64,000 nt of DNA from Dastarcus helophoroides (Eukaryota; Arthropoda; Insecta; Coleoptera; Bothrideridae). Positions within the stretch are counted from its first letter, which is position 1; the number at the start of each line of letters is the position of its first letter. The notes under the pieces were generated by a model. The model was not told the origin of the DNA, did not search any database, and saw only the letters and a list, made by a program, of their open reading frames with translations. The position numbers and the translations under genes were made by a program. The stretch is taken from assembly GCA_028583605.1 (NCBI GenBank), contig CM053329.1:13921001-13985000 (forward strand), given 5' to 3'. Shown here piece by piece: positions 57,101-64,000 of this stretch.

Positions 57101-60100
57101 AAAAAGTCTTTAAACGTGAAGGCTCAAATATCATCTCGAGAAGTTTATCTTCACAAAATTGAATTTGTCTCAAAATTTAGATAATAAGTGGAAATCTACA
57201 CTTTAAACTTGAAAAGTCGAGAAAAAACCAACATTTTGAAGTCAAATTGAATTTTCCATCTTTCTCTTTTTTCCTGACATTTCAATTTCAAGAAAAAAAT
57301 AAAAATTTTAGTATTACGTTGAATGTTGTGAAAAAAGCCAAGATTTGTAAACAAGTCTGGTTTTTAAGTATAAATTTAGAAAAAAGGTAAAAAAATCTCA
57401 AATTTAAGTTTTAAACTGAGAAGAAATGAAAATTTGAGGAAAAACTCGAGATTTATAAGGACATATTTTGAATTTTCCAGTTAAAAAGCCAAAATTAGAC
57501 AAGAAAGCTCAAAAATCATTCTCGATCATTCTGAAATTTCGATTTCAAGAAAAAAGTAAAAATTTTTATATTACGTTGAAATGTGAAAAAAGCCAAGATT
57601 TGAAGAACAAAATTTTTAAGTCAAATTGAATTTTCCATCTTTCTCTTTTTTCCTGAAACTTCGATTTCAAGAAAAAAGTAAAACTTTTTATATTACGTTG
57701 AAATGTTATGAAAAAAGCCAAGATTTGGAGAATAAGTCTGGTTTTTTAGGTATAAATTTAGAAAAAAGGTAAAAAAATCTCAAATTTAAGTTTAAACTGA
57801 GAAAAAATGAAAATTTGAGGAAAATTCGAGGTTTATAAGGATATACTTTGAATTTTCCAGTTAAAAAGCCAAATTTAGATAAGAAAGCTCAAAAATCATT
57901 TCGAGAACTCGAGTTCATTTTTAAAAAATCGAATTTGACGCAAAATTTAGATAAAAAGTGGAAACCTCCATTTTAAACTCGAAAACTCGACAAAAAGGCA
58001 AAATTTTGAAGTCAAATGGAATTTCCCATCTTTCTCTTTTTTCCTGAAACTTCGATTGCAAGAAAAAAGTAAAAATTTTTATATTACGTTGAAGTGTTGT
58101 GAAAAAAGTCAAGATTTGGAGAATAAGTCTGGTTTTTAAGTATAAATTTAGAAAAAAGGTAAAAAAATCTCAAATTTAAGTTTAAACTGAGAAAAAATGA
58201 AAATTTGAGGAAAAACTCGAGGTTTATAAGGACATATTTTGAATTTTCCAGTTAAAAACCCAAATTTAGATAAGAAAGCTCAAAAATCATTTCGAGAACT
58301 CGATTTTATCTTTAAAAAATCAAATTTGATGCAAAATTTAGATAAAAAGTGGAAACCTCCACTTTAAACTCGAAAACTCGACAAAAAACCAAAATTTTGA
58401 ACTCAAATTGAATTTTCCATCTTTCTCTTTTTTCCTGAAACTTCGATTTCAAGAAAAAAGTAAAAATTTTTATATTACGTTGAAATGTAAAAAAAGCCAA
58501 GATTTGGAGAACAAATTTTTGAAGTCAAATTGAATTTTCCATCTTTCTCTTTTTTTCTGAAACTTCGATTTCAAGAAAAAAGTAAAAATTTTTATATTAC
58601 GTTGAAATGTTGTGAAAAAAGCCAAGATTTGGAGAATAAGTCTGGTTTTTTAGGTATAAATTTAGAAAAAAGGTAAAAAAATCTCAAATTTAAGTTTAAA
58701 CTGAGAAAAAATGAAAATTTGAGGAAAAATTCGAGGTTTATAAGGACATACTTTGAATTTTCCAGTTAAAAAGCCAAATTTAGATAAGAAAGCTCAAAAA
58801 TCATTTCGAGAACTCGAGTTTATCTTTAAAAAATCGAATTTAATGCAAAATTTGTATAAAAAAGGGGAAATCTTCAATGCAAACTGAAAAACTCTATAAA
58901 AAGCCAAAGTTTTAAGATCAAATTGAATTTTTCATCTTTTGTTAGAAGTTTTACGTTAAAACTAGATTTTTTTAAAACAAATTTTGAGTTCTCTCCAAAA
59001 ATTTTGGTTATTGTACAAGTTTTACAACGAAACAGATTTTTGAAAACAAATTTCGAGTGGAAATTTATAATTTAAACTTGAAATTTCAAGAAAAGCATCA
59101 ACATTTTGAGATTAAATTGGACTTTCAATCTCTTTCTAGAAATTTCTGAAAACTAGATTTTTAAAACAAATTTCGAGTTTCAAATTTTAGCAACAAGGAA
59201 AACAAATTTTGAATCAAAATATCTTGAAAAATTTAGAAAAACGTAGAAATTTCGAGAAAATAATTTGAATTAAAAAAATCCTAGCTTTCATGGGAAATTG
59301 TTAGAAAAAGTTGGAAAAATCCAACTTAAATTCACAATTTGAGAAATCAATCTCAAAGTTGCCGGAAAAGGTCTCTCTTTTGAGTATAAAGTTATAATTT
59401 TAAGAAAATTTTGGAATTTTCAGGCTCACCTTCAAAATCTGACAGTTTTAGAAAAAAGTCGAAATTTCGAAAAACTTGGATTACTCGTATTTGGTAATCT
59501 AAAAAATCATGTTTAAATGCGTATTTTGTATTTTAAAATTGAAAAAAATATATGTTTAAATGCGTAAGTTTTTAGAACAATTTTACAGTTTGGAGGACAC
59601 TAAATTTATATAAAAAATAATTTAAAGCGTAAATTTCGAGAAAAGGGTCGCATTTCCAATGTCAGTTTAAAGTTTTGAGTAGAAATTTATAAATGAAATT
59701 GAAGTTTAAAAAAAACAAATTTGGTTATAAAAAAGTCGAACTGTCTTGATTAAACTTGAAATTGTAAGAAAAAAAGAAACAATCGCGAATTTTTCAAAAT
59801 GTTAAGGTTATTCTCGGAATTTCGGTTTTAATCTCGAAATTTCGGTTTTAATCTCGAAATTTCGATTTCTGCTTCAAACGTCGATTTTTTTGAACTCAAA
59901 ATTTCGCTTTAAAGTCCCTAAATATCTAAAAATAAAGTTCGTTCTGAATATGTAAACAAAAATTTGGAAACATTTTCGAATCATGGTTTTCTTATGAAAA
60001 TATGTCGCTAAAAATTTTGAGCTGAAGATCTGAACCTAAATATTTGAGATTTTTTATGTCCCATAATTTCTGTGCCTTGTGTAATTCCTTGTTAAAAAAA

Positions 60101-62402
60101 ATCAGTATTTTTGATGATGTTCTGTTGTAATTTGACCCATTTCAGCGGCAAGTGCTACTTCCGAGGTCCCTGGTTCGTCACACCCTCTGAAATAGCGAAT
60201 CCTCCAAATAAAGCCTTCTACAAGCAGGAAGTGTTCCTTTCGTCTATGGAGGACACAAATCCCCTTGTCGGTATCGTCGGAAAGTGTGCCGTACTCGAAT
60301 ACAACGATTACATCTCATGTAAGTAAACAAATTCGCATTTATTTACATTAGACTTATCACCAATTTTATCTTTTATTTCGATAACGAGTTTTGTTTACGG
60401 TTTGAGTTAATTCTATTTTCGCTCGCTACCATAAACAAATGTCTCGATAACTAGGTTTTTCAAGTTCGTTGCGGGTGTGCCACGTAAAAATAGATTCATC
60501 GCGCCGCGCCGGTTAAGTTTGTCGATTTTCGTTGAAACGTAAGTAAACGGATGTGTTTCGATATTGAGCAAAATTATTCAATTGGATTGTTATCTCTGCT
60601 TAGATAATTTGCATAAACTAACGGAATCAGAATTTTAATTTTTGCTTATAAAGTGAGATACTCTACAGCACTTTTTGAAACGTTCACCGAATTCACTTTG
60701 AAGGTTTTCGTCGTCCGTCCCTAGCTTCAAATTTTCAGATTTTTTGGGTTAGTTTTGCTAATGAAAATTAATTTGTTTAAAATAATGTTAAAAGTTGTCA
60801 TAATGTGATTTAAAGATAAGTTGGAAGGAGAAAGGGCATATTAAAATGAGAAAAACTTCTCGACTTTTTCTAATTGGGGCTTTCGCTGCGAGAATTGTTA
60901 CTTTGGACATTTTGCGGAGACCTCGCAGAGCGATTTTCTTAAAATATTTCGCCTAATTTTTTCATGATTTTAGTCGTCATTTTCTTTTTTTTTTATTTCT
61001 TTTTTTTTGACCGAGTGCCAGAATGTGAAAAATTAGCGAGTAGTCAATTAGGTATTGAAATATTTCAACAAAAAAAATATTGTAAATTCTCCAGTTTTTT
61101 TGCGATTTTGATAAATTAATCAAGAAGCCAAATTGCTTTGTATTTCTTTTAAATGGGAACACAAATATAAATAATCGAACCGGTTTAAAGACATAATTAC
61201 AAATCTATTTTCGATTATAATGTATTTAAAAAATTCTATTTTTGTATTTCTAATTTTATATTAGAATAGATATTAAAATATCGGAATTTTGTCATTAAAT
61301 TCAAAATTTCAAGATTATAGTCGATTTTTTGATACTTAAGTCGAAATTTCGGCAGGAAAAATGTCCAAATGTTTTAAATGTAAAATCAAAATGTTGGAAA
61401 AAATTAAAAATCCAAGTTTAAATGGAAAGTTCGGGCCAAAAGTCGAAAATTTCAGAAATTACTCGAAATTTATTTAAAAATACAAAGTTTTTGATCCAAT
61501 TCAAAATTGCTATAGAAATTGAAATATACCTAAATGTCGAGAAACTTAAAATACATTTAATTTTTCTTTCAAGGTTATTACTTTCGAATTCAAACTTGGA
61601 TTTTTTTTAACAAAAATAAATGTCGAAATTTCGAAAAATGCTTTGTTAGTTACTTATTTTTTTAGAATCTTGCTTTTTCACCAAATTCTGAAATTATTTG
61701 TTTTTAATTTCGTCTCTAAGTTCGGCTTCAAGTCGAAAATTTTGGCTTCAATCTGAAAATTTTGGCTTTAGACTGAAAATTTCGGCTTTTTCCAGCAATA
61801 TTGACTAGTGTTCGAAATTAAGGCTGAGCTCTAAATTTAGGCTGAACTCCAAATGTAGACTAATCTCTAAATTTTGACTTTTTTCTAAATTTAGACTAAT
61901 TTCTAAATTTTGACTTTTATTTAATGTTGAAGTTTAAACACGAATTTTCAAAATACCTGAAGGTTTTCTCGAACGTCGAAAGGTTGACAATTTTTGTTTA
62001 ATTATGCTTATTTTATTTTATTAACTGATGAAGCCACAGTCTCGTTATTTTTTAGAATGAGGATATTTTTTTTATTGTGTTTTCTTTTAATGTTTAGGTC
62101 GGCCGACGGAAATTCCGGAAAGCGATGTCTATATCTGCACCTCCATGTACGATGAGATCAATAGACAGTTCAGGAAGCTGCCAATAGATGGTCTGAAGAA
62201 GTACAACCACAGCAATAATGTTACTGAAGATGAAATATATTACTTCCCAAGAATAATATATCCATCTAGGGTTAGTTATTGCAACTTCTATCTGTTGACA
62301 TATTTAATTTTTGTCTCGTAGGTAGGACAAGTGGTACCCTATACTACGGTAGTTCAAACGCCCGAAGTTGCAAAATTACCCCCACCTCAGATAATGGAAG
62401 TG
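48186..62402 (+). CDS. PBRM1: Polybromo (BAF180/PBRM1 homologue), 14 coding exons, 3' end outside window
   Basis: Exons: 48186-48311, 48361-49107, 49159-49335, 49774-50064, 50313-50375, 51456-51629, 51947-52263, 52634-52766, 52819-53192, 53245-54142, 54194-54363, 60146-60318, 62098-62270, 62322-62402. All junctions are GT-AG and in phase; 3,897 nt, 1,299 codons. The protein has a short basic N-terminus, six bromodomains, AT-hook-like motifs between BD3 and BD4, and two BAH domains. This order is specific to polybromo, the acetyl-histone-reading subunit of the nuclear PBAP/PBAF SWI/SNF remodeller. The last exon is followed by a good donor (GTG|GTAGGT) in phase 0. Reading on instead gives only ~37 low-complexity residues to a TAA at 62514, so I infer that the C-terminus with the HMG box continues beyond 64000. 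It is divergent from HERC1. Confidence 0.96.
48361..50375 (+). CDS. PBRM1: Polybromo exons 2-5: bromodomains 1-3
   Basis: BD1 (~43-145): CDSFIRVPKRRQEPGYYDVV, NPIDL and NNTKAFYKKNS, where Tyr occupies the usual acetyl-lysine Asn site, as I recall for human BD1. BD2 (~199-295): LPSRKKYPEYYEVIDSPIDL and NACAFNEPGS with the Asn present. BD3 (~355-468): LPSRRFYADYYKEIKNPVSL and NAKKYNLPSS with Asn present; it is completed by the small 63-nt exon. Between BD2 and BD3 is a basic then acidic linker encoded by exon 3. Confidence 0.93.
49336..49773. other. Polybromo intron 3
   Basis: 438 bp, AT-rich, no feature recognised. Confidence 0.6.
50655..50940 (-). pseudogene. LINE C-terminal relic (RTSKLWN motif)
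   Basis: In the minus frame the sequence reads FHRTSKLWNSSASNIFLKGY, the conserved end of many LINE reverse-transcriptase ORFs (R-T-x-x-L-W-N-x-L-P). The corresponding piece at 63680-63900 reads FFYRTSKLWNALPKGIFPKNY. A 27-bp duplication (AACCCTTGAGAAAAACCATT type) follows. It lies in polybromo intron 5 and is not functional. Confidence 0.6.
50941..51455. other. Polybromo intron 5, remaining part
   Basis: Moderately GC-containing sequence, with short frames such as LLQKRPFLANLGDFITKRL (plus) and a Cys-rich CKNCQRNAKECSHQCPCFC ending in a stop. These may be mobile-element remnants, but I cannot name them. A short TTATTATTATTAT run is at ~50970. Confidence 0.4.
51456..54142 (+). CDS. PBRM1: Polybromo exons 6-10: AT-hook-like linker, bromodomains 4-6, BAH1
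   Basis: Exon 6 has RRKPGPKPRNP and KGRPPKD, AT-hook-like. BD4 (~508-625) shows KKLYPDYYDVIQEPIDF and NCRQYNEENS. BD5 (~645-760) shows KNDYPDYFEVIKSPIDM and NACKYNEPDS. BD6 (~763-880) is the most diverged: its ZA loop is short and the Asn position reads LSRTDS (Ser ~840). BAH1 (~930-1050) shows VFKVGEFVYLDAK, HILLIERLW, FYLRPAETYH and YVCESRYSTRCRSFKKIK, followed by a charged coiled-coil-like stretch. Confidence 0.93.
54194..62402 (+). CDS. PBRM1: Polybromo exons 11-14: BAH2
   Basis: The second BAH domain begins in exon 11 (TGDFVYVAADGG, IAQIDSIWDT), continues in exon 12 (CYFRGPWFVTPSE, KQEVFLSS, GKCAVLEYNDYIS) and ends in exon 13 (RPTEIPESDVYICTSMYDEI). A 5.8-kb intron rich in satellite sequence splits the domain between exons 11 and 12. 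Exon 14 (27 codons) reads GQVVPYTTVVQTPEV and PPPQIMEV before a donor. Confidence 0.92.
55018..55128 (-). mobile_element. Family A copy with hammerhead-like tail
   Basis: The plus strand begins GAAATACATAACTTGTCCCC and runs TGAAACCAAGAAAGATG and ACACAACAAACGCTGCTC, matching family A. It then continues into a structured end that on the minus strand (55114-55087) reads CTGAAGA, a six-pair stem GACAGC/GCTGTC with a UUG loop, and AAAAC. An active hammerhead would have G in the first of those A positions (55091). The extra U at 55107 is also non-canonical, so this is a relic at best. Confidence 0.5.
55165..58950. repeat. ~385-bp tandem satellite, about 10 units, in a polybromo intron
   Basis: The anchor CCAGTTAAAAAG (with variants) occurs at ~55173, 55552, 55932, 56321, 56704, 57096, 57478, 57858, 58249 and 58763, giving spacings of 379-392 and one of 514. 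The longer spacing and a similar block near 57540 contain an extra ~125-bp partial copy (CTTCGATTTCAAGAAAAAAG ... ATTACGTTGAAATG). Shared phrases include CTCAAAAATCAT(C/T)TCGAGAA and GAATTTTCCATCTTTCTCTT. Units towards the right are more alike, suggesting recent homogenisation there. Short frames in it are non-coding. Confidence 0.93.
58951..60145. other. End of polybromo intron 11, A-rich array
   Basis: Degenerate AAATTTCGAG words, with a small triplication of AATCTCGAAATTTCGGTTTT near 59815-59865. The stretch ends at the exon 12 acceptor (CCCATTTCAG). Confidence 0.6.
60319..62097. other. Polybromo intron 12
   Basis: AT-rich with array words around 61260-61950 (AAATTTTGGCTTCAATCTG-type repeats near 61730-61790). 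No nested gene is recognised. Confidence 0.6.
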
Positions 62403-62927
62403 GTAGGTGGAATATCCAATTATTTCCAATGTTCCAAAATCAATAGGATTTATTCCAATAAATTACGAATGGTGCTCGAATTTAATACCAACATTAACAT
62501 AAATTATGAGTAAACCGCAAAATTTCAATTTTTTTGAAAATTTTTTAAAGTTATTTTTTCTCGTCTATCTTTCTTTTTTTTCTTTATTTTTCTTTGTCTT
62601 TCAAATTCCAAGTTTATTTCATTTACTTGTTAGCTGGTAATTTAAAATTAAAATCTAGATTTGTTCCTAAAAATGTTGATCTTAATGAATTTTCAAGTCT
62701 AGTCTCAACATTTCGACTTTTAAAGTCATAATTCCAAGTTTTAACCAGAAATATTTTCATAAACTTCACGCCTGCCTCAAAGTTTGACCCTTCGAATTAA
62801 AAATCAAAAATTTGTGAAAAAGAAGACGATTTTAAATCTTAATTTTGGGAAATCTGCAGATAAGGTCGAAATTTATAAAAAAAATTAAATTGGAAATAGT
62901 CTAAATCTGGAGTAGAAGGCGAAGTTT
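62403..62927. other. Probable polybromo intron, AT-rich
   Basis: It follows the exon 14 donor and contains array words only. No HMG-box coding sequence is visible on the plus strand. Confidence 0.5.
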
Positions 62928-63480
62928 ATTATTATTATTGTTATTTATTTGGGGGTATGTTATCCCTGCACCTCTTGACACTTTTGCTTATTGTGCCTCC
63001 CCACGATTAACTCATATAAGGTCAGTTCTTTTGATAAATTTCAGAAACTCCTTTATGGGTGTTTCCACTCTTGTCCTTGGTATAGTCAGAACATTCCCAA
63101 ATCAGGAATGTCCATCCCTTGCTAGAGCTGGATTTTCACATAATATGTCTAAACGAGTTTCTTCTTCTTCGCACATTCCACAAGTAGAAACATATTATAG
63201 AAGTAGAATTCTCTTGAAGCCAGTTGCTGTAAGATATGGGCACAGTGTCCCATAAATCGTCCAACTGTCCACCTACGTTGCTTAACTTTAAATGTTTCTT
63301 GACTCTTTTTTCTAATAGTCCGTCAATGAACATCCACGATTGTCTCTGGTCGTTGACATCCCTCCAGTGAGTGCTGTATTCTTAGTATGACCTCCCTTGC
63401 CGCCCTATAGGCAAGCGGCAAGTAGATTCTGGTCCTTCTAGAGGAAATTCTGCTCCTTTCTTGGCTAGATGGGCCCCAAA
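62928..63480 (-). mobile_element. 5'-truncated RNase H-type LINE, 3' end with (TAA)n tail
   Basis: Minus-strand frames show HLAKKGAEFPLEGPES, the end of a retroelement RNase H. A later segment has DGLLEKRVKKHLKLSN, then a Cys/His box CGMCEEEETRLDILCENPAL and a terminal ETPIKEFLKFIKRTDL, as in LINEs with an RNase H after the RT. Frames are shifted and interrupted. The 3' end is followed by AATAATAATAATA (plus 62929-62942), like the TAA tails of I-type elements. Confidence 0.7.
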
Positions 63481-63679
63481 CCATCGAAGTACAAAAAGGC
63501 GAAATTTATAAAACGAAATTTCGAGTTTAAACCCAAACTTTCGACATTTTGACCTAAAAAATTTTCAGGGATTTCTATTTTTTTCTAAATTTTTAAATGT
63601 TTTATTAAAATTTCAATGTTAAGTTTAAATTAACTGGAGACACAAAGTCTTACGATTTTTTTTTAAGTTTAATCCACTC
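63481..63679. other. AT-rich spacer
   Basis: Array words only, between two LINE remnants. Confidence 0.5.
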
Positions 63680-64000
63680 GCAGGGGGTAACCCCATTATG
63701 CCTTCAAAGCACTGCGAGTAGGATGTGGAAACAAGGATAGGTGGCGATGAACCGCCAGGTTGTAATTTTTGGGGAAAATTCCTTTCGGTAACGCGTTCCA
63801 TAGCTTGGAAGTTCTATAGAAAAAAGTCTCCATAGACAGAAGTCCTAACTGTGTCGATCTACACCACACAGGAATTTGCTGTCTCCGACTGTCTTGTATG
63901 CCTCAAGAATCTTGCCCTTGGGGGGATCAATCCTATTAGTTCCTGCGAGCATCTTTCATGTTAGTGCTTTTAAAAAAGAGAAAAGTCACCAACCATCTGC
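63680..64000 (-). pseudogene. LINE reverse-transcriptase ORF, C-terminal end
   Basis: The minus frame reads RRQQIPVWCRSTQLGLLSME, then FFYRTSKLWNALPKGIFPKN and HLSLFPHPTRSALKA before a stop. The R-T-S-K-L-W-N-A-L-P motif is the typical LINE ORF2 terminus. It is related to the relic at 50655-50940. The upstream part is frameshifted and runs out of the window. Confidence 0.65.

Noticed and set aside
56735..58500. Repeated Phe-rich minus-strand frames sharing FFTxFQ and SKFQEKRERW
   Set aside because: They recur because the 385-bp satellite recurs; frames shift between units and there is no start or promoter signal.
62403..62516. Natural C-terminus of polybromo at the TAA (62514)
   Set aside because: The extra ~37 residues are AT-rich and unlike polybromo, and a phase-correct GTAGGT donor precedes them.

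Overview
The window is eukaryotic nuclear DNA, almost certainly from an insect. A beetle is my best guess, but that is inferred from overall style and not proven. Introns are spliced GT-AG, intergenic and intronic DNA is very AT-rich, and the three genes found are HERC1, polybromo and a CRAL-TRIO lipid-transfer protein. The retroelements (an R4/Dong-like LINE in a TAA microsatellite, RNase H LINE ends, tRNA-derived and hammerhead-bearing repeats) are of kinds common in insects. There is no bacterial-style operon, RBS or CRISPR array.

Layout. Positions 1-22487 are repeat-rich. They hold long degenerate arrays of an A/T-rich word around AAATTTCGA, several tandem duplications of 0.15-0.8 kb, a 4-kb R4/Dong-like LINE (7300-11300, minus strand), small MITEs, a tRNA-derived repeat, a LINE endonuclease relic and a hammerhead ribozyme candidate (14801-14862, minus strand). 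The 3' exons of a CRAL-TRIO gene follow (22488-24533, plus strand). A possible first exon lies 20 kb upstream at 2152-2195. The gene is convergent with HERC1, whose polyadenylation signal lies 26 bp from its own.

Positions 24813-47351 (minus strand) encode a complete HERC1 homologue in 21 exons. The exon model is internally consistent: all junctions are GT-AG, all phases agree and the total is 13,200 nt (4,399 aa). Domain order is RLD1, SPRY, UBA-like, Cys/His-rich segment, WD40, RLD2, HECT. Its introns carry a hAT MITE with an 8-bp target duplication, a pogo-like MITE, a 1.2-kb polypurine tract and more AT arrays.

An 834-bp divergent promoter region (47352-48185) separates HERC1 from polybromo/BAF180 (48186-62402, plus strand, 14 coding exons, 1,299 codons visible). 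Polybromo shows six bromodomains, AT-hook-like motifs and two BAH domains; the HMG box expected at the C-terminus is not seen and probably lies beyond the window. One polybromo intron holds about ten copies of a 385-bp tandem satellite. The right edge (62928-64000) contains the 3' ends of two LINEs.

The three genes do not form a pathway. HERC1 is a giant ubiquitin ligase, polybromo is the histone-reading subunit of the PBAP/PBAF chromatin remodeller, and the CRAL-TRIO protein carries small lipids. The notable non-genic signals are the hammerhead motifs, the TAA-targeted LINE with a recognisable pre-insertion paralogue, a 50-bp-arm hairpin, and the intronic satellite.
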